A DNA stretch of 64,000 nucleotides from NCBI GenBank assembly GCA_003213235.1, contig QCNJ01000007.1:1-64000 (forward strand), written 5' to 3'. Position numbers and translations under genes: made by a program. Shown in pieces: positions 18,941 through 28,756 of this stretch; within the stretch, counting starts at the first letter, position 1; every line of letters begins with the position of its first letter. The notes under the pieces were generated by a model. That model was not told the DNA's origin. It did no database searches and saw only the letters and a program-made list of their open reading frames with translations. The DNA is from Prochlorococcus sp. AG-424-P18. GTDB taxonomy: Bacteria > Cyanobacteriota > Cyanobacteriia > PCC-6307 > Cyanobiaceae.

Positions 18941-19378
18941 ATGTTACTGAAATGGACATCAAAATTATTTTTTAAAAATCTTACTAAAGCCATATCTTTT
19001 GCAATATCCTTAATTGTTGTTTTCACATTATTTAGTTCCCCTTCCATAGCTGCAAAAACCTCTATGACAGGTGACTATGCAAAGGATACAATTTCAGTTG
19101 TTAAAACATTGCAAACAGCTGTTGATACTCCAAAAGATTCTCCAAATAAAGATGAAGTAAGAAGTGAGGCTCTTACACTCATAACTGACTATATTTCCAG
19201 ATATAGAAATAGAGGTATGGTGAATAAAACACAATCATTTACCACAATGCAAACAGCGTTAAATGCCATGGCAGGTCATTACAAAAACTTTGCAAGTAGA
19301 CCTTTACCAGATAAACTTAAGGAGCGTTTAACCAAGGAATTTTCTCTTGCTGAAAAAATGGTTCTAAGAGAAAGTTGA
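18941..19378 (+). CDS. psb27: Photosystem II assembly protein Psb27
   Basis: A 145-residue Psb27 homologue, a lumenal assembly factor that binds CP43 in immature photosystem II and helps manganese-cluster assembly and repair. The mature part has the family pattern TGDY..DT..VVKTLQTA, the ISRYR segment and FTTMQTALNAMAGHY. The N-terminus (about 1-37) is a signal peptide with a hydrophobic core ending in PSIAA. No cysteine follows the core, so there is no lipobox, whereas Psb27 of model freshwater cyanobacteria is a lipoprotein. It is downstream of proS; a GGGAG sequence at 18929-18933 is a possible ribosome binding site. Confidence 0.92.
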   Translation: MLLKWTSKLFFKNLTKAISFAISLIVVFTLFSSPSIAAKTSMTGDYAKDTISVVKTLQTAVDTPKDSPNKDEVRSEALTLITDYISRYRNRGMVNKTQSFTTMQTALNAMAGHYKNFASRPLPDKLKERLTKEFSLAEKMVLRES

Positions 19379-19405
19379 TACAATTCATTTACTTTTTAAA
19401 AGTAA

Positions 19406-20770
<1,365 letters not shown>

Positions 20771-20785
20771 ATAAGTTCAAAATTA

Positions 20786-21787
20786 ATGAAGGAGTCCTTT
20801 AGACATTTTGAAAATAAAAAAGTTGATCTCATTGGACTGGGCAACGCAATAGTAGATATTATTGTAAATATTGAAGATGAGTTTCTTGAGATAAATAATC
20901 TGGATAAAGGATCAATGAATCTAATTAATGCTTATGAATCTCAGAGATTATTAGAAAATTGCGAAGTGATCAAACAAATTTCAGGTGGGTCCTCAGCAAA
21001 TACCGTTGTTTCTTTAGCAGAATTAGGCCATCATGTGCAGTTTATAGGAAGAGTGAAAAATGATAAATTTGGGAATTTCTTTTCTGACGATATAAAAAAA
21101 AGTAAAACTATATTTAATACTCCACCTACTAGTGAAGGTCCTCCAACAGCCCATTCAATCATTTTGGTTACACCTGATGCACAAAGAACTATGTGCACTT
21201 ACCTAGGAGCATCTGTAGAGTTTGAACCAAAAGACATTGACTTTACTGTAATTAAGGAAAGTAAATACTTATATTTAGAAGGATATTTATGGGACAGCGA
21301 ATTAGCTAAAAAAGCTTTTATTAAAGCTGCACAAATTGCAAAACAATCTAATACAAAAATAATCCTTTCTTTGTCTGATTCATTTTGTGTAGATAGACAT
21401 CGTGAGAGTTTCTTGGAGTTAATTTATGAATATGTAGATATTGTTTTTTGTAATGAATCCGAGGTGTTAAGTCTATTTAAAAATGATAAATTAGCAAGCT
21501 GCCAAGAAGACCTATCTTCCTTATGTGAATTAGTCATAGTAACTCTTGGAAGCAATGGTTCTCTGATCGTTAACAAAAATAATGTTGAAATAATTGAGTC
21601 AACAACGAAAGGCAAGATTATTGATACTACAGGAGCGGGAGATATCTACGCGGGAGGATTTATCCATGGATTAATAAACAATTGTTCCCTCAAAAAATGC
21701 GGAGAGATAGCTTCAATTTGTGCGGGGCAAATAATTACACAATTAGGATCTAGAACAGATATTGATCTTAAAGAGTTAATAAAATAG
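20786..21787 (+). CDS. PfkB-family sugar/nucleoside kinase (adenosine-kinase-like)
   Basis: A 333-residue ribokinase-fold kinase. It has GxGNAxxDI near residue 17 (GLGNAIVDI), the GGSSANT sugar-binding motif near 67, and the C-terminal PfkB signature DTTGAGDIYAGG (catalytic D286). Overall it looks like the adenosine/ribokinase branch. Its position 15 bases behind purA suggests a purine nucleoside substrate, but that is inference from context. It converges on cutA with only six bases between. Confidence 0.88.
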   Translation: MKESFRHFENKKVDLIGLGNAIVDIIVNIEDEFLEINNLDKGSMNLINAYESQRLLENCEVIKQISGGSSANTVVSLAELGHHVQFIGRVKNDKFGNFFSDDIKKSKTIFNTPPTSEGPPTAHSIILVTPDAQRTMCTYLGASVEFEPKDIDFTVIKESKYLYLEGYLWDSELAKKAFIKAAQIAKQSNTKIILSLSDSFCVDRHRESFLELIYEYVDIVFCNESEVLSLFKNDKLASCQEDLSSLCELVIVTLGSNGSLIVNKNNVEIIESTTKGKIIDTTGAGDIYAGGFIHGLINNCSLKKCGEIASICAGQIITQLGSRTDIDLKELIK

Positions 21788-21793
21788 ATTTAA

Positions 21794-22099
21794 TCAAATA
21801 GTATTATTCAACCAATCATAATATTTCATCTCGGCATGGTATTTTTTGTAAATAATTTGAGGGACATCATATGTGGAATTTTTATTTACGAAATCAATTA
21901 AACAATCTTTAAATTCTAGTTTACTTTTTATTGTGATTTCAAACTCTTTTGTTTCTTCAATGTCATCATCCCACTTATAAATTGAAAAAATTTGCTTTAT
22001 CGAAACACAAGCCGCAAGTTTTTTTTGTATTAGTAATTTAGCCATTCGCAAAGCATTTGCTTCACTTGATTCAGTTGTGATCATAACTAATACTTTCAT
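21794..22099 (-). CDS. cutA: Divalent-cation tolerance protein CutA
   Basis: A 101-residue CutA1 protein, a small trimeric ferredoxin-like-fold protein originally linked to copper tolerance; its true job is unclear. Family features seen: VMITTESSEANALRMAKLLIQKKLAACV at the N-terminus (residues 5-32) and the YKWDDDIEE segment, followed by VPQII. Length is normal. It is 13 bases downstream of cobK on the minus strand, probably co-transcribed. Confidence 0.93.
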   Translation of the reverse strand: MKVLVMITTESSEANALRMAKLLIQKKLAACVSIKQIFSIYKWDDDIEETKEFEITIKSKLEFKDCLIDFVNKNSTYDVPQIIYKKYHAEMKYYDWLNNTI

Positions 22100-22112
22100 A
22101 ATGAATTAAACA

Positions 22113-22910
22113 TCAATATTTTTTAATTATGTGATTTATCAAATTGTGATATTGATCAAAAGAGTAAGAATAATCATTTTTAACTTTTGGCCTTTTAACC
22201 AAAAATAACTTCATCTCACTTCCAGAAACTATACTCTCCCAGTTTTTCTGAGAATAACTTCCAGATTCTCTGCATAGAACATAATCAATCTCCCAAAAAT
22301 CACAAAGTTTTTTTTCTAAAATGCTTTTATTATTTTTACTCGGTTCAAGTATCGCTATGTTTGATTTTTTAATACATGACCCAAAAGCTTTAGTTATACT
22401 TTCATAGGTTGGGAGTACCCTTGTAAATACATTTGCTTTACAATTCATATAATAACTGGCTGTATCGTTTAGGAATCTTGATCCTATTGCGAGAAGAATA
22501 TTCTTATTCTCAATATCAACATTATTTATATCCTTTAAATGATCAATATAAAAAAATTTATTAGTGTTATTTATTAGAGATTTCCTCTCAAATAGTAAAA
22601 GAGGTGTATTAATCTCTTTACATGCATTATTTAGATTTTTAGAAATTATTACGGCAAAGGGATGAGTAGCATCGACAACGCATGTGATTTTATTTTTATT
22701 TATGAAATTAATTATTTGATCTTTATTATTTAATTTCCCCGTAATGATATGTAACTTTGGATTCTCAATATAAGCTTGCCCTGCTTTATAAGTTAAAACA
22801 CTTGCAAAGACTGAATAATTAAGTTCAAGAAGCCTATTAGCTATTACAGGTCCATCCGAAGTTCCTGATAGGATCCAAACATTTTTATAGCAATTTCCTT
22901 GATTCTGCAT
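22113..22910 (-). CDS. cobK: Precorrin-6A reductase
   Basis: A 265-residue CobK/CbiJ-type reductase of the corrin pathway. The N-terminus has the LSGTSDG motif (residues 14-20) and later VVDATHPFAV, both characteristic of the family. It reduces precorrin-6A with NADPH during B12-type cofactor synthesis. Length fits. It diverges from ssb with 28 bases between and precedes cutA. Confidence 0.92.
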   Translation of the reverse strand: MQNQGNCYKNVWILSGTSDGPVIANRLLELNYSVFASVLTYKAGQAYIENPKLHIITGKLNNKDQIINFINKNKITCVVDATHPFAVIISKNLNNACKEINTPLLLFERKSLINNTNKFFYIDHLKDINNVDIENKNILLAIGSRFLNDTASYYMNCKANVFTRVLPTYESITKAFGSCIKKSNIAILEPSKNNKSILEKKLCDFWEIDYVLCRESGSYSQKNWESIVSGSEMKLFLVKRPKVKNDYSYSFDQYHNLINHIIKKY

Positions 22911-22938
22911 CAGTATGTCTTTAATTAAATAGTAAGTA

Positions 22939-23364
22939 ATGAATCATTGTTTAATTCAGGCGGTCATTAATAGCGCTCCCCAAATGAGGTATACCAAAGA
23001 AAACCAAACTCCAATTGCAGAAATGATTGTTAATTTTAAAGGATTGCGTAGTGAAGATCCAACCAGAGATCTCAAGATCATAGGATGGGGAAATATTGCC
23101 CAAGAAATGGTAGATGAACTAAAGGAGGGGCAAAATATTGTTATTGAGGGACGTCTAAAGATGAATTCTGTCACTAGAAAAGATGGAACGAAAGAAAAGC
23201 AACCAGAACTAACAGCTTCAAAAATTCATCAAATATCACCAGTTGATGTTATTAAGTCTCATCAAAAAGAAAATAATGAGTCAATTGAAAATAAAGAAAC
23301 CGCCAAAAAATCTAGTTGGGATAGTTCACCTTTAGTACCTGAAGTTGACGAAATACCTTTTTAA
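22939..23364 (+). CDS. ssb: Single-stranded DNA-binding protein
   Basis: A 141-residue SSB protein. The OB-fold domain covers about 1-105, including KIIGWGNIAQEM and EGRLKMNS, then a short charged linker and the acidic C-terminal tip DEIPF, which in SSBs binds partner proteins such as PriA. The OB domain lacks the usual GNLGxDPE start and matches the cyanobacterial SSB branch. The stop is one base from the end of the convergent small gene at 23366. Confidence 0.92.
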   Translation: MNHCLIQAVINSAPQMRYTKENQTPIAEMIVNFKGLRSEDPTRDLKIIGWGNIAQEMVDELKEGQNIVIEGRLKMNSVTRKDGTKEKQPELTASKIHQISPVDVIKSHQKENNESIENKETAKKSSWDSSPLVPEVDEIPF

Positions 23365-23365
23365 A

Positions 23366-23548
23366 TCAAATATCAAGATTATTTTCTTGAACACTTATAA
23401 TTAGTTTGCTTATTTTTCTTTCAAGCGCGGCAAGTTCGCTTCTGATTTCTGGCCATTTACCCTTATCAAGATTTTCCAGTAGCCATGCTCTATCTTCATC
23501 AAGTTTAAAAATTAAATCTACTTGATTTGCAGCATTAGGATCTTGCAT
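23366..23548 (-). CDS. Small conserved-looking protein, unknown
   Basis: A 60-residue protein, hydrophilic and mostly helical by composition (DRAWLLENLDKGKWPEIRSE), with no membrane helix and no motif I recognise. Its codon use and amino-acid mix look like a true coding frame rather than a shadow, because it lies in an otherwise empty space between ssb and the DUF2854 gene. It converges on ssb with one base between and diverges from the next gene by 42 bases. Confidence 0.65.
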   Translation of the reverse strand: MQDPNAANQVDLIFKLDEDRAWLLENLDKGKWPEIRSELAALERKISKLIISVQENNLDI

Positions 23549-23590
23549 AATACTTGTTAGCCCATCTAAAACGCATTCTACTAAATCAAA

Positions 23591-24121
23591 ATGAAGAAAT
23601 ACTTATCGCCTGGGAACTTAATCGTAACTGCTGGGGGTATATTAGCCTTTGTTGGAATGACTGCTTATTTTACAGACTCAGTGAATTTAAGTGTACCTAC
23701 TTTTTTTTATGGAGTACCTATTTTCCTAATTGGCTTAGGCTTAAAGACTTCCGAAATACCTCCTGTAGAGTTATTTGACAAGACAAATTTTGCGACAAAT
23801 AAATTTAATAGACCAAAAGAACTTACAGCATTAGTTAAAGATGTTACAAGATGGAGGTATGGGATAAAAGCTCATCTTGAATCGTCATTAGAATCTTTAA
23901 ATTTGTGGGATGAGGATAACCCCCCTCAATTAAAAGAAATAGAAGAAATTACAAAGGAAGAAAAAAATGGTCTCAGAATGCGTTTCGAATTAAACGCTGT
24001 CCCTCTAGAAAAATGGATTGAAAAACAAGAAAGATTAAATAGGTTTTTCGTCAAAGGTCTTGAATCAGAATTTATTATCGACGATAATAAAAAAGAATTT
24101 GATTTTATTCTCTTTTATTGA
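23591..24121 (+). CDS. DUF2854 membrane protein
   Basis: A 176-residue protein with two N-terminal membrane helices (about 8-27 and 33-50) separated by a short loop, then a soluble domain of about 120 residues. It matches the cyanobacterial/plastid DUF2854 family by its GxLxxxGGILAFVGMTAYF start and the YGVPIFLIGLGLKTSEIPP turn. The biochemical role is unknown; a thylakoid or plasma membrane location is likely. It precedes argB by 64 bases on the same strand. Confidence 0.82.
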   Translation: MKKYLSPGNLIVTAGGILAFVGMTAYFTDSVNLSVPTFFYGVPIFLIGLGLKTSEIPPVELFDKTNFATNKFNRPKELTALVKDVTRWRYGIKAHLESSLESLNLWDEDNPPQLKEIEEITKEEKNGLRMRFELNAVPLEKWIEKQERLNRFFVKGLESEFIIDDNKKEFDFILFY

Positions 24122-24185
24122 ATATAGGGATATATTTGTAAAAACCTAATTTCTCAATTCAATCAAGTTTTAATGAATTTTAATA

Positions 24186-25037
24186 ATGAATGATTCTCAA
24201 AGAGTATCAATATTAAGCGAAGCACTTCCATATATACAAAGTTTCTCAGGTAGAAAAATTGTTATCAAGTATGGTGGTTCTGTTATGGAGAATGATAATT
24301 TAAAAAATGCTTTTTTTAGAGACATTGCACTTTTATCAACCGTTGGGGTTTGTCCGATAGTAATTCATGGAGGTGGACCAGAGATTAATAATTGGTTAAA
24401 GAAATTAGAAATATCTCCTAAATTCGAAAATGGATTAAGAATTACTGATCAAAAAACAATGGAAATTGTCGAGATGGTTCTAATGGGTAGAGTTAACAAA
24501 CAAATTGTAAAAGGGATTAATAAAACTGGATCATTAGCTGTTGGAATATCGGGTCTTGATGGCAACTTAATTCAATCTAGAGAGCTAGGAGATGGGAGCC
24601 ATGGGTTAGTGGGAGAGGTTACAAAAATCAATCCTGAAATATTAGATCCTCTTATTTCTCAAGGATATATCCCAATTATTTCTAGCATTGGATCAACCCT
24701 TGAGGGTATTTCCCATAACATCAATGCAGATTTTGTTGCTGGAGAAATTGCTGCAGCAATAAATGCAGAAAAACTTATTCTTCTTACTGATACGCAGGGT
24801 ATTTTAAAAGAAAAAGATAACAAAAATAGTCTTGTTGAAAAAACTAATCTCAAAGAGGCAAGAGATTTTATTGATAAAAAAATTGTAACTGAAGGTATGA
24901 TTCCAAAGACAGAATGCTGTATAAGAGCCTTAGCCCAAGGAGTCAAAGCAGCTCACATAATTGACGGGAGAATAGAACATTCATTACTTCTTGAGATTTT
25001 TACAAATTCTGGAATAGGTACAATGATAGTCGCCTAA
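24186..25037 (+). CDS. argB: Acetylglutamate kinase
   Basis: A 283-residue N-acetylglutamate kinase, the second and usually feedback-controlled step of arginine synthesis; in cyanobacteria it is the partner of the PII protein. It has the N-terminal [10 protein letters not shown] motif, [10 protein letters not shown] near 58, and [14 protein letters not shown] for substrate and nucleotide binding. Length is normal. It is followed three bases later by the DUF3153 gene. Confidence 0.97.
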   Translation: MNDSQRVSILSEALPYIQSFSGRKIVIKYGGSVMENDNLKNAFFRDIALLSTVGVCPIVIHGGGPEINNWLKKLEISPKFENGLRITDQKTMEIVEMVLMGRVNKQIVKGINKTGSLAVGISGLDGNLIQSRELGDGSHGLVGEVTKINPEILDPLISQGYIPIISSIGSTLEGISHNINADFVAGEIAAAINAEKLILLTDTQGILKEKDNKNSLVEKTNLKEARDFIDKKIVTEGMIPKTECCIRALAQGVKAAHIIDGRIEHSLLLEIFTNSGIGTMIVA

Positions 25038-25040
25038 CCT

Positions 25041-26150
25041 ATGAAAACTTATGAGCAAGTTTTAGAAAAAGTAGAACTTGCTTTAGCTAAAGGTGAGTAT
25101 CATTATTGCATTGAATTTCTTTTGCCCATAATCGAATCATTTCCTTTATCAAGCAAAGAGGGAGTAAATTTAAGAACAATCTTAATTACTGCTCTATGTG
25201 GCATCAATAAAAAGGACGAGGCTAAAAGGTTTTGTAAAGAACTTCTAAAATCTTACGATAGTAAGACTAGAGAAAATGCAAAATATTTGATGGAAGTTAT
25301 AGACTCTCCTGACATTAAAAAGCCAGAAAATTGGAACGTACAGTTTGAAAGCGACCCATCAATTAATAAAAAATCTCTTAACTCACTGCGCAAAAAAAAA
25401 AAGGTATTGAAGAAAAAAAAATTTATTAATGTAACTGAGACACCAACTGGTGAAACAAAGCCCTTTCAGAAAGGCTTTTCACTGATCATTTTTTTAATAC
25501 TATTATTATTAATTCCACTTTTAAGTGGCTGCGTTAAAGTTGAGGACACCCTTGATCTCAGTGAGATTGATTCAATAACCAATAATTTAGTGATAGAAAG
25601 TAAATACATAAAGAAATTTCCTTGGCAATTAAAATTTGAAGAGAATATGAAAGATATTTTTCCTGACGCAGAAATTGAACAAGACGAATCAAACTTTTCT
25701 TTGAAACATAAAAATCTTAATCTAGAAGATACAAAGCAAGTACTTAAAATCACCCAAAATAAAGCTTTAGAGTTAGCGGGAGGATCAACAAATATAAAAA
25801 TTAATACTACTCAAAAGAACTTCATTTTTTTTAAAAAATACTTTTACAGATTTGAATTGGATCTAAACTCTATTAAAAATATTGATAATTTAGAACTCAT
25901 TTTCAAAATAATTCACCCTAATAAAGCTATCCTTAGTGATAAAAATAATTCAAATTTAGAAATCACTAAAAATCTCATAATTTGGAATTTAAATCAAGGG
26001 CAGATAAATAGTCTTGAATTTTCTTTCTGGGGCCTCAACAAACTTTTGATTGGTATATCTACTATATTAATAATTATAATATTGGCTTATTTATTAAGAT
26101 TCTATAGATTTAAATTAGGTACAGATTTGCCTCAACTTCCATCAAAGTAA
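25041..26150 (+). CDS. DUF3153 membrane protein with N-terminal helical-repeat domain
   Basis: A 369-residue protein with two parts. Residues 1 to about 100 look like helical repeats (TPR-like: ALAKGEYHYCIEFLLPIIE) followed by a very basic stretch (KKKKVLKKKK near 117-127). Residues 145-162 form a hydrophobic helix ending in LLSGC, a lipobox-like sequence placed internally, then a DUF3153-type domain and a final membrane helix (about 333-353). DUF3153 proteins usually begin with the signal peptide, so here a cytoplasmic domain seems fused in front. Function unknown. The stop ends exactly next to the priA stop (26151), a zero-gap convergent pair. Confidence 0.8.
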   Translation: MKTYEQVLEKVELALAKGEYHYCIEFLLPIIESFPLSSKEGVNLRTILITALCGINKKDEAKRFCKELLKSYDSKTRENAKYLMEVIDSPDIKKPENWNVQFESDPSINKKSLNSLRKKKKVLKKKKFINVTETPTGETKPFQKGFSLIIFLILLLLIPLLSGCVKVEDTLDLSEIDSITNNLVIESKYIKKFPWQLKFEENMKDIFPDAEIEQDESNFSLKHKNLNLEDTKQVLKITQNKALELAGGSTNIKINTTQKNFIFFKKYFYRFELDLNSIKNIDNLELIFKIIHPNKAILSDKNNSNLEITKNLIIWNLNQGQINSLEFSFWGLNKLLIGISTILIIIILAYLLRFYRFKLGTDLPQLPSK

Positions 26151-28433
26151 TTACAACTCAGCTGGATTAACATCTATTGTTAAAAAAACATTTTTTGGAA
26201 TAAGTTTCCATAATATTGATCTATCAGGTAAAGGTATTTTTGTTCCTTCAGGACCATGTATTAATATCTGCCATCTAAATTTTTTGCCGACTTTAGAAAT
26301 TAAACAAGGAGCAGGACCAATTAATTTCCAGTTATTTTTCTCACAAAAATTTATCAGATATTTTGCAACTTTAGTTGCAACTGATTCCGTTAACTCATAA
26401 TTTTCACCTGCAAACTTTAAAAGACAAATTTTGCAAAATGGAAATAAATTAGAATTTTTTTTCAATTTTGAAGATTCAATTAAAAATCTTTCGTAATCTC
26501 TTTTCTGAAGATATGAAATTACTGGATGACTTGGTTTATATGTTTGAAAAATAACTTTTCCTTTTTTTTGAGCTCTACCTGCCCTACCAGCTAGTTGTAA
26601 AAACAATTGCAATGATTTTTCTTCTGCCGAAATATCTGGTCGATGGAGTAATCCATCTGCTGCAATAACTACTGAAAGAGTGATATTGGGTATATCAATC
26701 CCTTTTGCTAACATTTGAGTCCCGACAAGAATATCAGCATCACCTTTAGAAAACTTTGAGAGAACATCTCTATGACCATCCTTTCCTGAAGTTGAATCGC
26801 GATCAAATCGAAGTACTCTCAAGTAAGGGAATTCTTGATTTAAAAACTCTATAACTCTTTGAGTCCCTATTCCAAAAGGTTTGAAGGCAATTGAATTACA
26901 TTCTGGACAATGATTGATGAGCCTCGATTTGTGATCACACCAATGACATTTTAACCATTTTTTTCCTTTTGATCCGAGATGTACAGATAAGGGGACGTCA
27001 CAGTTTGGACAATTTATTAAATATCCACAATTTCTACAACTTAAAAAACCACTATGTCCCCTTCTAGGGATCAAAATTATTGCCTGCTCATTTTTTAAGC
27101 TTAGGTTGGAAAGCAAATCTAACAGTTCAGTAGATAAAATTTTCATATTTCCTTTCTTAAATTCATCACGCATATCAATAATCTTTATTTCTGGCGCCTC
27201 ATTCCTCGATATCCTTTGGCTCATTCGCACCAACTTAAAATTTTTATCATAAACGCAATTTTTCCAAGTCTTCATAGATGGAGTGGCGCTTCCAAAAATT
27301 AGCTTTGCTGAGGTCCTCTTTGCCCTCTTGATAGCAACTTCTCTTGCGTCATAACAAGGCATCGGGCTTTCTTGTTTATATGAGATATCATGTTCTTCAT
27401 CCACTATTATTAAACCCAAATTTTTAATTGGCAGAAATACTGCTGACCTTGTTCCAATTACTATTAAGGGTTCGTTAGCATTGATAATTTTCTTCCAAAC
27501 CAGAGTTCTATGGCTAGAAGAACAACTACTATGATATTCGTAAACTATATTATTGTTGCTAAACCTGTGATTAAATCTATCAAAAAGTTGAGGAATCAGA
27601 CCAATCTCTGGGGCAAGTATCAAACAACTTTTTTTATTAAGTAATTGTTCTTCAGCGATTCTCATATAAACTTCTGTTTTACCTGAACCTGTCTCGCCCC
27701 AAAGCAGTAAGACATCTCCAGCTTCCATTGCTTTATATTTTTGAAATGCAATTTTTTGTTCATTTGTAAGATTTGGTTTTTTAATCGCAAAATGATCATT
27801 TAAAAATAAATTTAATTTTGGGTTTATTGTTTTTTTTCTTTTAGATTTAACAAGATAATCTTTACCAACCATTGAATTGATTAGGGTGTAATTAAATCCA
27901 GACTTTACTAATTCAATTTGCCAATTACCTTTTTCAGACAAAGTATTTATTAATAAAAATTCTTTATTGGTTAATTCATTTTTTTTTACATCTAATGGCT
28001 TCTTAGTTTCAACCCATATTTGATCCTTTAAACCTTGAGGAATTTTCTTATGTTTTCCAATCCAACCTGGGGGAAATGCAGTTTTAAACATTTTTAAATT
28101 ACTAACCATATAAAAAAAAGCTAGGGATTTTATCCAATCTCTCCACCAGTCATCAATTATTTTTTTCTGCAAAATACCTTCAACAAACAAATATTTGATA
28201 CTTTTTCTTCCAGTAATATTTACTTCATCATTATTGATTTTTGAGAAGTTTTCCTTGGAGATCACCAACCCGTTAAATAAACTCCCTCTAAATTTCACGA
28301 TTACAATATCACCGACTTCTACGCCAAGGTTATTTCCATCGAGATAGTAAAAGCTATCTCTACTACTGCCTATGTCAAGCAAAACCTCTAATCTATAAGA
28401 GATATTTGATAACTGATTACTTGCCGGCTTCAA
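26151..28433 (-). CDS. priA: Primosomal protein N' (replication restart helicase)
   Basis: A 760-residue PriA, the 3'-5' helicase that reloads the replisome at stalled forks and binds the SSB tip. It shows the N-terminal DNA-binding region, Walker A GETGSGKTE, the DEEH box, a cluster of eight cysteines for two zinc sites (CRNCGYLINCPNC... and CHWC...CPEC) and the C-terminal helicase motifs (QLAGRAGR). The start is TTG at 28431-28433. Its first bases overlap a small open frame on the same strand (28417-28515). Confidence 0.96.
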   Translation of the reverse strand: MKPASNQLSNISYRLEVLLDIGSSRDSFYYLDGNNLGVEVGDIVIVKFRGSLFNGLVISKENFSKINNDEVNITGRKSIKYLFVEGILQKKIIDDWWRDWIKSLAFFYMVSNLKMFKTAFPPGWIGKHKKIPQGLKDQIWVETKKPLDVKKNELTNKEFLLINTLSEKGNWQIELVKSGFNYTLINSMVGKDYLVKSKRKKTINPKLNLFLNDHFAIKKPNLTNEQKIAFQKYKAMEAGDVLLLWGETGSGKTEVYMRIAEEQLLNKKSCLILAPEIGLIPQLFDRFNHRFSNNNIVYEYHSSCSSSHRTLVWKKIINANEPLIVIGTRSAVFLPIKNLGLIIVDEEHDISYKQESPMPCYDAREVAIKRAKRTSAKLIFGSATPSMKTWKNCVYDKNFKLVRMSQRISRNEAPEIKIIDMRDEFKKGNMKILSTELLDLLSNLSLKNEQAIILIPRRGHSGFLSCRNCGYLINCPNCDVPLSVHLGSKGKKWLKCHWCDHKSRLINHCPECNSIAFKPFGIGTQRVIEFLNQEFPYLRVLRFDRDSTSGKDGHRDVLSKFSKGDADILVGTQMLAKGIDIPNITLSVVIAADGLLHRPDISAEEKSLQLFLQLAGRAGRAQKKGKVIFQTYKPSHPVISYLQKRDYERFLIESSKLKKNSNLFPFCKICLLKFAGENYELTESVATKVAKYLINFCEKNNWKLIGPAPCLISKVGKKFRWQILIHGPEGTKIPLPDRSILWKLIPKNVFLTIDVNPAEL

Positions 28434-28515
28434 AACTTTTTCTTAGTATTGGATTGTTGAACATTCCACAAAGTGTTTTTGCACATTGTAAGTATCCTGC
28501 TCTTAAGGGAGACAT
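28417..28515 (-). CDS. Candidate small protein overlapping the priA start
   Basis: A 32-codon frame from ATG 28515 to the stop at 28417-28419 (MSPLRAGYLQ...SFEAGK), overlapping the first 17 bases of priA. The same frame is open upstream to 28584 and reads like protein (GRSILEFSFNDPSF), but has no ATG, GTG or TTG before the ATG given. The mix of residues (two Cys, FNNPILR) looks like true coding sequence rather than AT-rich noise. It could be a short real gene, the remnant of a longer one, or a gene with an unusual start. I do not recognise a family. Confidence 0.45.
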   Translation of the reverse strand: MSPLRAGYLQCAKTLCGMFNNPILRKSFEAGK

Positions 28516-28756
28516 GAAGCTTGGATCATTGAATGAAAATTCTAAAATTGATCTGCCTGTCTGAGAAATCCCAAGACTTTTTACTTAAGGTAATCTATAG
28601 CACTATTTAAATTTTTCAACAATTTAGAAAACTTTTCTTATTCTCAATTTTGTGAAAAAGTTTTTTAAACATTAAGGGGAACTTTACTACTAAATGTTCA
28701 AATAAGCCCTAAATAAAATTTTATCTAGTTAAATTCACCGTAGAAAGGAGTTAATT
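28516..28756. other. rpoD upstream region with hairpin
   Basis: The gap between priA and rpoD is 323 bases. Apart from the small minus-strand frame (open 28417-28584), the remainder holds an imperfect hairpin at 28628-28664 (AAAACTTTTC paired with GAAAAAGTTTT, 16-base loop), followed by TT, and then the rpoD leader. The hairpin could be a weak terminator or leader structure, but in AT-rich DNA it may be chance. I see no RNA gene. Confidence 0.35.
28745..28750 (+). promoter_or_regulatory. Strong Shine-Dalgarno site of rpoD
   Basis: AAGGAG lies six bases before the rpoD ATG. Most genes in this window lack such a clear ribosome binding site, so this supports the chosen start and suggests efficient translation of the principal sigma factor. 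Confidence 0.75.

Noticed and set aside
24659..24946. A 95-codon open frame antisense to argB
   Set aside because: It is the reverse strand of a strongly conserved gene and has no motif or separate ribosome binding site.
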